The notes beneath the pieces are model-generated. The model was not told the origin of the DNA. It made no database searches and saw only the letters and a list, made by a program, of their open reading frames with translations. Source: Aculops lycopersici (Eukaryota > Arthropoda > Arachnida > Trombidiformes > Eriophyidae). From it: DNA of 64,000 nt. Location of the stretch: the NCBI GenBank assembly GCA_015350385.1, contig WNKI01000002.1:4301653-4365652 (forward strand), written 5' to 3'. The translations under genes and the position numbers were made by a program. Shown piece by piece: positions 1 to 9,653 of this stretch. Every line of letters starts with the position of its first letter. Within the stretch, counting starts at the first letter, position 1.

Positions 1-119
1 TGTTGTTGCTGACTTGGATTCAGTTGTTGCGCAAACTCGACGGCAACCAGAAAGGCGATCACAGTAATCAAGATAAAACGATTGGTTTGAATGGCAAATA
101 TTTTGAGTCTTGAGTTCAT
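1..119 (-). CDS. 5' end of a secreted or membrane protein gene (runs off the left edge)
   Basis: Reading leftwards from an ATG at 119-117 there is an open frame to the window edge (39 codons). It starts MNSRLKIF and continues with a hydrophobic stretch (RFILITVIAFLVAVEFA) followed by a polar Gln/Asn-rich segment. This is the profile of a signal peptide or signal anchor with a charged N-region and a hydrophobic core at about residues 14-30. The ATG context is good (AAG before ATG). A perfect CRE (TGACGTCA) lies at 284-291, about 165 bp upstream. The protein cannot be identified because the rest lies outside the window. Alternatively it could be an internal transmembrane exon of the gene whose possible first exon is at 1162-1067. 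Confidence 0.5.
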   Translation of the reverse strand, partial: MNSRLKIFAIQTNRFILITVIAFLVAVEFAQQLNPSQQQ

Positions 120-283
120 CTTCTCTATGTATATACTTTTATTTCTATTAAGACTTGAGAGTTTCTTTTTGTGGCTTCTGTTGACAGATGAAACCAAAGC
201 TCATTTGACACGAGGATTTTGTTTGATTTTGATTGGGAGTGTATTGCTTGATTCTTCAAAGCTCTCGTCAGTATTAATTAAAG

Positions 284-291
284 TGACGTCA
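284..291. promoter_or_regulatory. Perfect CRE/ATF site (TGACGTCA)
   Basis: An exact 8-bp cAMP-response element lies about 165 bp upstream of the start codon of the minus-strand partial gene at 119-1. The position fits a proximal promoter element for CREB/ATF bZIP factors. Its use is inferred. Confidence 0.35.
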
Positions 292-1066
292 ATCAACAAC
301 TCTCGTCGGCCCCTCTTTCCGAATGTGCGACATCCTAAAGTTGAAATCAAATTTTGCATAAAACTTGCGGATGCTCACTCTGGCACTCAAACGATTACAC
401 CCACACACCTGTCACCAATTGACTGCAATCCTGATCAATATTTCCGTTTGATATTTGTCGATTTGGTGCCTTGCCGCTACCGATAAACTGATACTCTGTT
501 TATACTGCATTCTAAAATGTTGGTTTGAACCCGTATTAAGTTTTCTCTACAAATTTCAACAACTCACCTCAACTCAACACTCATCCGCTAGAGACTAAAT
601 GCAATATTACAGCACAACATCGAAGGTAAACTTGAAACTTGTCGTCGCGAACTGGCAGCTGAATATTCCAACTTTTCAAATAGAACCACTTCAGGCCATT
701 GTCTCTACCTTTTAATAGACTAGACTACTGGCATGAAACACAATAGCCCTAGAATGAACACCTAATCCATTCACATGAGAGTCAACAACATCCGCCGCTC
801 TCTCGAATCTCCACTTGCATGCAAATCGGCCTCACTCTCAACTAAACTCGTTCCACTGCTCCACTAGTGCTGCTACTGATACCACTACTACAATCACTTC
901 TACAATGGTATAGCTCTGACCATCCACCAGGAAAAAGGTGGAAAAGTTGTTCCTGTAAAAAGTGATGATGCCAAAGCAGCCGACGATCGTGGTACTTTGA
1001 TGCTTCCAGTTGGCCTCTGTGACTGTAACAGCTGATACTCTCGTGGGCCACGAGAGTTTTCCTTAC

Positions 1067-1162
1067 CTGAGCAGCAACAGCAGCGGAAACAGGTGAGAGA
1101 TTTGCGCTGGCGGAAGTGGTTGCCGTTGTTATCGTTGTTCCATGTTTACTGTCATCAGTCAT
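1067..1162 (-). CDS. Possible first coding exon (32 codons) ending in a consensus splice donor
   Basis: On the minus strand an ATG at 1162-1160 opens 32 codons rich in Thr, Ser and Ala (starts MTDDSKHG, ends AAVAAQ). They end exactly at a strong donor, CAG|GTAAGG, with the intron starting at 1066. Phase would be 0. The ATG is preceded by a GA/CT dinucleotide run, as seen at several putative 5' ends here. No matching acceptor or second exon is certain; it would lie further left, possibly the segment at 119-1. The combination of ATG, biased composition and strong donor is suggestive only. Confidence 0.3.
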
Positions 1163-2543
1163 GAGAGAGAGAGAGAGAGGAACGCGGATTCAGTCGTCAT
1201 GGTTGCGACAGCCACAAGCAGGGCGTTGCTCTCGCCCATTTGCTCGCACGCCACACTCGGCGATACCAGTGACTATGTAAGCAACGCGCGCGCTCCAGTT
1301 TACCCGGAGGAAGCTCACCTGGATTGAGCGGCCAGCACTCGTCCGCTTGACCCAGTGGTTGCCGAATCTAGGAGACAGACACAAAGACTCGCCCTTCGAC
1401 TGACTAACTAACAGGCAATGAGTTCGGTGACAATGCACGCAAATTTTTGCCAGGTTAACTTGTGCACAGTTGGTTGGCTTGCTCAAAATAAATATAATAA
1501 TGATGATGATTCAACGGGGACTTACATTGGGCATCAATGCACAGGGAATCGGCGACTAACGAGCTGCTGAGGCGTCAAAAGTAATTACAACATAACATAG
1601 CACAAATGACAACGCCACCTGTACTCGTGATTCCTCACGCTCTTCTGGCCCCTCGTCTCTTGCTCAAGTTTGTTGCAAGTTGCAAGTTGCGAGTAAAAGT
1701 AAAAGTTCCGCTAGCGTGTAAGCTAATGAGTTTGCTGGCAACAGACTTGTTTGCTGGTTGAGAGTTCATCTCAACTAGCCAGCCAACCAACAGCGCCCAT
1801 GCCACATGAAATGCTAGCTGACCTGTAGATGTCCAGTGCCCTACTTAATCTAAATGACGTAAATGACTCGGTTGAGGCGGCAGCACTAATAGATCAAAAT
1901 CACCCTGTAAAGGTTCAAGAACCGATAGATTAGCACGCTGAGTTTGTTAGTTAAATTATATAAGAGAAATGGGCCAATTGAATTGATTGTTCCACGGAGA
2001 GGTAAGTGCTTGGCGTGCAAGCGCCTAGCTCAAGCTCGTTTGTCCTCGAACGACCTCTATGCAAGTAAACGCTAATAGAAAGACAGTGGAACCTCGGCGG
2101 TACCTCATTACGCTCAGAGTGTCACATTACCTCATGGATGTATTGGATTTGAGGCACTAACTCTCCTCGGGTTTCATAACAATCTTAGCTGGCAAACAAA
2201 AGTTTTGATGAATCTTAGATCTATTCGTCGATCAATTTCAAAATCGGACAAAACTTTTCGAGTATCGTAAAGGGATCAAATGATTGCAACAATAGATATC
2301 TTTATAAAACACACCCCCTGGGCCAATGCAAATACTTTTATTGACATACATGTACATGTAGTAGCTCAGTTTATATCAGGGAGTTGGTAGTTTTCGCACG
2401 AGTGACATGTGAGATCAATCCAGTATTTTGTATCTTATCATATAAAAGTATGGTTACCATGTAACTCGACTTGAATATTTCCAAACTCTAGTTTAGTTTT
2501 GTTGGCTAGCTTTAAAATTTGAAAATAGAGAGTTATCCAATCT
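1163..2543. other. Non-coding stretch between the possible first exon and the Sas-like gene
   Basis: No convincing reading frame is seen. The 5' part begins with a short GA run (about 1164-1179). At about 1850-1875 there are TGACGTAA and TGACTCG elements resembling bZIP/AP-1 sites. The 3' end of the Sas-like transcript lies here: a minus-strand AATAAA (TTTATT at 2337-2342) is about 200 bp beyond its stop codon. Confidence 0.4.
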
Positions 2544-5114
2544 CTAGATAAGTCGGTGTTCCTTTCCAGTGTGCTGGACTTGAGGATGATGAGACTGGTG
2601 ATGATAATGATGCTGGAAACCAGCATTGTTGTGTCCATTTGATCCACTCTTGTTAATATTGTTATTATTGTTACTGATACTATGATGCAATGGCGACGAC
2701 TTATCGACCTCTAGGTTCTTTTGTCTTGCTATCAGGACATCGTTGTTGTAATTCTGGCCGCCCTCGTCGACGAGCAAAATGTGAGGTTGGTTGGCATAGT
2801 AGCCAACTAGTTTTGTAAACGATGGATCCTCGTAGGTGGACTTTGAGGTGATGGGCGCAATGACATGCGTCGACTTTCTCATATAGAGGAAGGCCACGAT
2901 GACAAATAGTGAGGTCATTATGGCTAGAGCAACAAATAGATGCAAAGTGTACCTTTGCAGTGGCTCCTCGATGCGCTTTTGTATAGTTGATGGCAGGAAG
3001 TAGGTGTCGTCATGTCTGTTACTAGATTCAATAGAGTTCCTTGAGCAATCACAAACCACCGGCTTGCTGGTGCTACCATTATCGAAGTCTTGAATCGACG
3101 GCTTCGATGGGATGTCAAAGTCAGCGAATGGCGATGAAGGTGATGATGAAGTTGTTGGTGAAGTTTGTGTCGACGACGACGACGGCGAGACACTGGCATT
3201 GGTGGTGCTCGAGCTAGGTTGCTCGGTTGTAGTAGTGGTAGTGGTTGTTGATGAAGGTGCTGCTTTAGTTGTTGTGGTTGAGGTTGTCGATGTTAATGTT
3301 GATGTTGATGTTAGTGTCGCGGTGGTTGTTGGCACCGAAGCCAACTTGGTGGAGCTCGACGAGCGGACAACAGGTGGCAGGGTTGTGGTTGTTGTCGTTC
3401 TAGTGGATGATATTGGCCGCAAAGTGCTCACTTGGAGTACTCTAGTTGGGGGTGGCATCGTGGTGGTTGTTGTGGTGGTGGTTGGAGTTGTGCTCGGTGT
3501 TTGCGTTTGTGTTTGTGTTTGTGTTTGTGTTTGTGCAGTTGTTGTTGTTGTTGTTGTTGGTGTGGTGGTCGCCAAGGTGGTTGTTGTGGAGGGTCTTGCG
3601 GTGGTGGTGGTGGTTGTTGTTGTTGTGGTTGTAGTTGGTGGTCTGGTGATTGTAGTGCTAGTAGTGGATATTGTGGCAGCAGCTGGTAGTGTAAATGAGC
3701 TCGGTGTTACTGTGGCCACATTTGGGACCACTCTTGGTGTTGATAGAATAGTTTTCAATAAGTCGCTTGGCAAACTTGGTGTATCGACGCGAACCAAGCT
3801 ACTCTCAAGAGGCTCGTCAAATGGAGGATCTTGGTCTGAAAAGTACACGACAAGCTTGAACCAATATCTATTCTCTGGCCTCAAATCGTTTAAATAATAT
3901 CTAACCTTTCTATTTGCAAAAACTCCATCGGCTGTCTTAATGTTCGACTTCACCTGCCACTGGACGTAGTCGGGCGGAAGTGGAGTGTCAAGCAAATAAG
4001 TGTCCTTGTCAAGTCTGATTGGTAGTCCGGTATAATTTAATTGAGCTCTACCCCGGCGACCAATGGCAAATGGTGGGAGTTCAAAGTTAACCTCAACTTG
4101 AGTGGCATTCACCGGCGACACCGAGAAGTCGACCAGTGCGTAATCTATGTAACACGACCACTTAGCGCACCCGTCCTCGTTTACCCTCACGGCCTGCTCG
4201 GCTTGGCAAGCGAGATCTTCGGGCGGAAATTCGCTCATTGGAGGACAAAATGGTTGGCAGACAATCTTTCCATCGTAACAAATGCAAACTCGCTCGCTAT
4301 TTGGTGGTTGAATTTCTTCGGGTAAAGTTTCGTTGTGTTGAATGGTTTTGCCCATCATGTTGCACGAGCGAGCGCCGGCAACTTGTTGCGTGGTTGCAAT
4401 CGGAGCTGGCGAGGTGGTTGAGCTTGAAGCATCACTGCCAATTGAAGTGGGATTAGGTAACGACATTGACTTGCTTGGCTCGGCGAAGGTAGTTGAGGTT
4501 GAGGATGAGGTTGCTTCCACTGATGCTGCTGCTGTTGCTGCTTCTGTGGTCGACGTTGATGATATTGTTGTTGTTGCTGCTGCTGCTGGTGGCACAGGTG
4601 GTTTCGGGCAGACAATCGGAGCACAACATCCGCTTGGCTCAATGAACTCAACGCAAGGCTCCCCTAAAGCCGGCTCCTGCGGGCAAACTATGGGCGCGCA
4701 TCTAATTTCGCCATCCTTGTGGCAAGTGCAAATGGCTATGCACTCATCGTTGTACGACTCGCCCACCTTGAGGGAGCGCGACTTACCCTTGCAAACAATA
4801 TTATTATTATACCCAATCACCTTAGCCAATCGCGAGCCGCTAATGCTCGTGGCCGTCGCCTCTTGTTGCTTGTTAGTGGCGGAGGTGGAGGTGGTTGTTG
4901 TTGGATTTGAGGTGGTTGCTGTAGCTGCAGCTGTAGCTGTAACTGTTGCTGCTAGTGCTGGTGTCGTGATTGTTGCATCTTGTTGTAGGTGTTTTGGTTG
5001 TACTTGCGGTTGCAATGTCCGTTGCTGCTGCTGCGGATCTGAAGCTTGACAATTTAGCGCTAGAGTGACAGACAGCACAAAGGCAAACGCGTGCATTCTA
5101 AGCTTGCCACTCAT
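2544..5114 (-). CDS. VWC- and FN3-containing type I membrane receptor, Stranded-at-second-like
   Basis: An 856-residue type I membrane protein. The ATG at 5114 is chosen because the open frame upstream of it contains only non-ATG starts, and because it places a signal peptide (MSGKLRMHAFAFVLSVTLAL) at the N-terminus. In order: a Gln/Thr-rich segment, a cysteine-rich VWC module (about residues 104-170), a second VWC-like Cys-rich module (about 250-320), a fibronectin-III-like domain (about 323-443), a long Thr/Ser mucin-like stalk (about 444-700, including a QT run), a transmembrane helix (about 723-745), and a tail of ~110 residues with the motif YEDPSF. VWC+FN3+TM with a YxDPSF-type tail is the layout of the insect epidermal receptor Stranded at second (Sas), which acts at apical cell surfaces. 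The assignment rests on architecture; one VWC/FN3 count differs from fly Sas. AATAAA on the minus strand at 2342-2337 probably ends the transcript. Confidence 0.65.
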   Translation of the reverse strand: MSGKLRMHAFAFVLSVTLALNCQASDPQQQQRTLQPQVQPKHLQQDATITTPALAATVTATAAATATTSNPTTTTSTSATNKQQEATATSISGSRLAKVIGYNNNIVCKGKSRSLKVGESYNDECIAICTCHKDGEIRCAPIVCPQEPALGEPCVEFIEPSGCCAPIVCPKPPVPPAAAATTTISSTSTTEAATAAASVEATSSSTSTTFAEPSKSMSLPNPTSIGSDASSSTTSPAPIATTQQVAGARSCNMMGKTIQHNETLPEEIQPPNSERVCICYDGKIVCQPFCPPMSEFPPEDLACQAEQAVRVNEDGCAKWSCYIDYALVDFSVSPVNATQVEVNFELPPFAIGRRGRAQLNYTGLPIRLDKDTYLLDTPLPPDYVQWQVKSNIKTADGVFANRKVRYYLNDLRPENRYWFKLVVYFSDQDPPFDEPLESSLVRVDTPSLPSDLLKTILSTPRVVPNVATVTPSSFTLPAAATISTTSTTITRPPTTTTTTTTTTTTARPSTTTTLATTTPTTTTTTTAQTQTQTQTQTQTPSTTPTTTTTTTTMPPPTRVLQVSTLRPISSTRTTTTTTLPPVVRSSSSTKLASVPTTTATLTSTSTLTSTTSTTTTKAAPSSTTTTTTTTEQPSSSTTNASVSPSSSSTQTSPTTSSSPSSPFADFDIPSKPSIQDFDNGSTSKPVVCDCSRNSIESSNRHDDTYFLPSTIQKRIEEPLQRYTLHLFVALAIMTSLFVIVAFLYMRKSTHVIAPITSKSTYEDPSFTKLVGYYANQPHILLVDEGGQNYNNDVLIARQKNLEVDKSSPLHHSISNNNNNINKSGSNGHNNAGFQHHYHHQSHHPQVQHTGKEHRLI
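3200..3680. repeat. Low-complexity GTT/GGT-rich (ACA/ACC) coding repeat with a GTTTGT hexamer run
   Basis: Inside the Sas-like gene the plus strand is dominated by GTTGTG-type triplets, which are ACN (Thr) codons on the coding strand. A clean hexanucleotide run of GTTTGT units at about 3502-3535 encodes alternating Gln-Thr. It forms the O-glycosylation-prone stalk. Slippage in such DNA makes length polymorphism likely. Confidence 0.8.
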
Positions 5115-6112
5115 GTTGAAAATTTGCTGTTGGTTTTGAGCTTGATTAAATGGTATAGACGAATTTGGTTCTTGGTTCGATTGCACTTGACTTTTGGTCG
5201 TTGGTTTTCTAGATGGTCGCTCCGTTTCCTTTAACACAATATAAATCTCAACTTGGTTACTGGCAATTGCTGATGTGCTTTTTAGTTGTCGATCGGTTGC
5301 TATCGTTGTCACTCTGTTGCAATGACTGCACTCCTAGTGTTGATGAGATTCTTTTTGAGTTTGTGAGTTTGTAAGTTTTGATGAAAGTAATAATCTAACG
5401 CGGCCGCTGTTTTCACTCAAACCGACTGACTGACCGATGGACAGGGCAGCAAACTCGAGCGGCTCGCAGGGACTCGCAGCAAAAGTCTCGCGCTTTACCG
5501 TGGCCAGCGCGCGTCTGTTTCTTGCGAAGTCCAGTCCTTTGGTTGCCCGAATGGAGGCAGGCAGGTAGGTTGGCTCAACAAGTTGCCGTAGACTCCACTT
5601 TGGCCGGTCGGCGGCGCTGCGCGGGGATGCGCAGCGCCACTGCGAGCCAATGGCATTCCGCTGCAATCTGTAATCTCCAATGCGGACAGCCATCCCACGG
5701 CCACTGCGCCTCCACCTGGCTAGTGGTCCACAGAGATGGCCTCCACTGCCGCCGCCGCCACCGCCAACGCCGCCGCGCAAGTCACTTGGCTTCGCCGGCA
5801 ACCTGATGCTTCGATGGGCTCCGAGGAGTCAGGGCCACTTTGCCACTCATTTCATTTGGCCATCGCCGCTGCTCTTTGTTCTTGGCTCAGGTTGCTGCTG
5901 GATCTGCTTTCGCTCGCTTTTCCCCGAAGCTCGACTCGCACTGCCCACCAGCTCACTTAACTCGCCGCCACCGCCGCCACAAGCCACAGAAGCCAACTCC
6001 CAATGGCTGAAGCTGGCCAGAATTGAGGTCCAAAAATTTCACCACAGAACAATGAACGCCCAAACGATCGGGCGCCCGGCGCCGCCACTGCCACTTAGGC
6101 GCTAGTGCCGGG

Positions 6113-6158
6113 TATAATAGTATAATGGTATAATAGTATAATGGTAGGTAGGTAGGTA
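6113..6158. repeat. Tandem 16-bp AT-rich repeat followed by TAGG units
   Basis: Two adjacent copies of TATAATAGTATAATGG (6113-6144) are followed by three TAGG units. The block also contains several TATA-like strings, so it could confuse promoter prediction. Confidence 0.7.
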
Positions 6159-8676
6159 TAATTTTAAAGAGAGTTAACCTTTTTTTCTCACACGAGACCA
6201 GCGAGAGCGCCGCGCACGAGTTAGTTGGTCAGTTTACCTGAGCGCGCGCGCGCACCACAAATCTCGCGTTCCCGAGCTCTGGCCTGTTTAACATCACTAG
6301 CTCTGGGTTCCTTACCTTCACTTTTACCTGATCTCATTGGTAACTGAGCGCCAAAAACCTCTCTGTGCTGACCATTGCTCGCCCCTGAGCCGCTGAGTGC
6401 TCGCAATTGGTGTCATTTTTATTGTTGATCCAGCGCGCGATTGGAATTCCAGGCGGGCAAACAACCCTCGAGATTTAGGTGAAAGAAGAAGGAGGAGCAA
6501 AGGAATATATGGACAAGACCAAGATTGAGGAGCACAAAATGATGGGGACAATCTAGCAAACAACATGAAGGAGCCGCACAAAAGTTGGTCCAGAAATAGA
6601 ATCCTCTTTGGTTTGTTGCCAAATTGACCAAAAGGCAAACCAAGTTCTAATTTTATTGCCAATTGCCGCAGACATATAATGATAGGATGTTAGTTTGGTG
6701 GCAGTGGAGATACTACAACGCGGCGGAAAACTGAAGGTAGACTTACAGAGACAAACTCACCGACCTATCGGCTGACTGACCAACATGCTTGCAACCTTAG
6801 CTCGTGTTCGTTTGTTGTTTGTGGTTTGGTTTAGTTTTGGTTGGCAAAGAAGAAAAGCGATAAATGCAGCCAGTGAGATGGACACTTGGAGAAAATAGTG
6901 GCAAACAGTTTTCTCGCAACTTTGCGGCCTAAAAGGAGAGCGAGAAAGCGAGGAAAACTTTACAAAGCTAATTAATGAACAGCAAAGCGAGCAGAGCAAA
7001 TGCCACTTTACTTTCACCACTCGCTCCACCAACTGCACTTGAAAATTGAAGTGGCCAAATGGAAAGATTGAGAGCCAATTTGGTGCGCGCGTAGCTGGTT
7101 TAGGTTTCACGAAATGGAGAGAAAGAGAAAGTTAGCAACTAGTGATGATAATAATGGCAACTAGAACAACAGAAACTCATTCTCTCTTATTCTTCGGCAA
7201 CAACATTTTTTTCCTCATTTCCACTCTCCGACTTTTACTCGTTACTCGATCCAACAAAACAAAACTCAAAGCTTCGATCTCCTCGTTGAAGCTTTTGTCC
7301 AATTGCCAAGAGCAACATCCAAACTAGAGACTTTGACCAAACTCCAAAGCACGACCTTGAAACATGAACAGCCACTTTTGGTTGGCCAGTGGATCTATAG
7401 TTGAATTGGTGGTGGAGGAAGAAGAAGAAGAGGAAGAAACATTTCAGTTGCAGTTTCAGTGTGAGTGAGACTCAATCCGATTCGACAACAATCTAACTAA
7501 ACCCTGCGAGCGAGAGGAATATTATTACAAGATAATCACGACGACGATGAGGCAAGCCTCAAGTTTCGTTACGCTGGCTGGCCGACCCGCAACAAGTGGC
7601 CGCTCTCGTCAAGGTCGCTGGAGTTTTTTGGCGGGTGCGGCGGGGGCGTGAATGTCTGATGATGATGCTAATAATTACTCGCGCGGGATGAGCTCACTCG
7701 GCTGCAATTATCGCCGCCCGTCCATTGGCTTGTATGATTCAAAATTAGATTTCGCGTTGCCCGGAGGAAACTCGAGGATAGAATGTTGTAGCTGGAATCG
7801 AAGGTTAACTTGGATTACTCTCTACCGTGGAAAATCCCATCCACTATCCATTAATCCTAATACTGACCTACGAGGAGGCGAAAGGAAAGGACCACAGCTT
7901 TTATGGCCCCACTCTCTCCATCGAGACTTTTTACCAGAATTTTGCCATCTCATTAGCAAATCGCTCGCTATTCATGGAAAGACGGCGGCAAAGATGACGA
8001 CGAATAGCGATGTCTACGTCGATTTGTTGCGTCATCTTAATTTCCTCCTAAACTTCCGGTCGCTTTTAGTTGGACGTTAAAACGAAATCTTAGTTGAGCG
8101 ATAGATAGATAGAGGCGAAGATGGGCGACGGCGAGCAACAAGTTGGCTCTATTTTGCGCTAGCCAACTTACGGCGCCGCCAATAACTAAGACCAACACTA
8201 ATGCTGACGCAAAGATGGAGATGAGATGCGATTTCGATGATTTAGTGACTTTCGCTTTTTGTTAGTTTTACGACCTCCGCCATTCAAAGCAACAGGTTGC
8301 CGTCACCGTCTATATCTATCTATTCGCCGATTGATGCTGATAAATCGGCACCAGCGACTAATGTAAACACACTGAATGAGTTTTCGTCCCTAACTTTACC
8401 TGTCTGCAGCAGGAGAGTCTTCTTCTTTTAGACGCTCGCCAGTGGAACAGAACGTCGTCGTTGTCTTCTTGCTTATGCAACAGCAACATCAACTTTCTTC
8501 TTAGTTAGCTATACTACAACTACTACTACTACAACCCAAATTACTACCACCACTACAAGTGCAAGTTTTTGCATTTGTTTAAAGGGAAATTTAAATTATA
8601 CTACTCGCTCTGGACTCTCTCCCGCTCTCACTGAACTTGACTCTCCCTCTTCTTTTTCGTGGTCTTTCTCGATTTC

Positions 8677-8701
8677 GGTTTAGTTTAGTTTAGTTTAGTT
8701 T
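8677..8701. repeat. Short GTTTA tandem repeat
   Basis: About five consecutive GTTTA units. They are too few and isolated to suggest an interstitial telomere tract, and they do not match the arthropod TTAGG repeat. Confidence 0.6.
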
Positions 8702-9283
8702 CGAAAACTCTGGAGCTACGCGGAAGTTTAGCTCGCACGTTTGTCTCGTGTGATGGTTCCTACCAAACAGTCGAGCCGAGCTGAGTCGAGATACGAGACA
8801 AGACCAAGTATTAGCGGCCATGTTACATAAAGTTTGAATTTGCGACGGAACGCACGAGACTTTTTCGCATCTCCATAAAGCGATGACTCCAACAGACCAA
8901 GCGAGACTTTTGAACTCTCGCTTGGTCGTCGTATTGGCTCGTCGTTCTCCTTCCTAGCGTTAGAATTATCGTCGTCGTCGTCGCGCGCCGCAAACCTCAA
9001 TGCTAGCGACGACACGCTCACCAAACGACCCCTTGGTTCGAGTTCCCAGCAACCTGAGGATTCTCGCCAACTTTCCCTCGACTTCTTCCTCTAAATAAGC
9101 CGCGAATCGAATCGAAATTCGGAAGAAAATTCCTCCATTCCGCTATCTTTGGCTATCAAACGACAACCACGACCGCAGCGAGTAGCGGAGATGATAGATA
9201 TAAGCTCGTAACAAAATGGGACTTTACGCGGCCATTACGCGGCCGTTCGCTTACCTGCAGCGTCGGCGGCGGCCACTGCAGTT

Positions 9284-9352
9284 TTCAGTGGTAGTGGTGG
9301 TGGTAGTGGTAGTGGTAGTGGTAGTGATAGTTGTAGTTGTAGTTGCGGTTGT
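9284..9352. repeat. GTGGTA/GTAGTT microsatellite-like tract
   Basis: An irregular GTAGTG/GTGGTA repeat of about 65 bp that grades into GTAGTT units. It lies in non-coding DNA with no reading frame of note. Confidence 0.6.
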
Positions 9353-9653
9353 TGTGTGAGCTTTAAATCTAGTCCCACTCTCAGGTAAAACGAAACTTTG
9401 CCAGCCACCAAAGCAACACTCTCTTTCTGTCTCCCAGTCAGAGAGTTTAAGAAGGTTTACATTTAGATTTAGACTTAGAGTTGCCTCATCATTTAGATGG
9501 GAAAATAAGTGAACGTCATCATGCCAAACTTGGTTTGCTAGTCCTCAAATTGCCACAACCGAATCCACTGAACTCGCGCTTGGGGCTCTTCCCTCGACGA
9601 GAGGAGATGTAGATGTGAGTGGAGAGTCAAGCATTGACCAGCGCTCGTTGCTC

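Larger units (their letters stand above)
5115..9653. other. Long non-coding region upstream of the Sas-like gene
   Basis: No recognisable gene. 5400-6110 is GC-rich and likely holds the Sas-like promoter or 5' UTR. Donor-like sites on the minus strand are seen near 6236 (CAG|GTAAAC), 6328 (CAG|GTAAAA), 6316 (AAG|GTAAGG), 8397 (CAG|GTAAAG) and 9254 (CAG|GTAAGC). On the plus strand there is one near 9385 (CAG|GTAAAA). These could be 5' leader exons of an unlocated transcript. A 142-codon ATG frame at 7652-8080 has no recognisable features. Confidence 0.35.

Noticed and set aside
3112..3897. 261-codon Val/Gly-rich frame on the plus strand
   Set aside because: It is antisense to the Thr-rich stalk of the Sas-like gene; ACN codons read backwards give valine/glycine runs without stops.
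4342..5049. 235-codon frame on the plus strand
   Set aside because: Antisense shadow of the VWC region of the Sas-like gene; low-complexity Val/Ala/Cys content and no domain.
5334..5801. 155-codon minus-strand frame upstream of the Sas-like gene
   Set aside because: Lies in a GC-rich, stop-poor region with overlapping frames on the other strand; composition is not protein-like.
7652..8080. 142-codon ATG frame on the plus strand
   Set aside because: No signal peptide, domain or family resemblance; this length is expected by chance in 13 kb of stop-poor DNA.
8677..8701. GTTTA repeat as telomeric DNA
   Set aside because: Only about five units and not the arthropod TTAGG sequence.
9030..9050. 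GGTTCGA string resembling a tRNA B box
   Set aside because: The following bases do not form the T-arm stem, and no A box or acceptor pairing was found.
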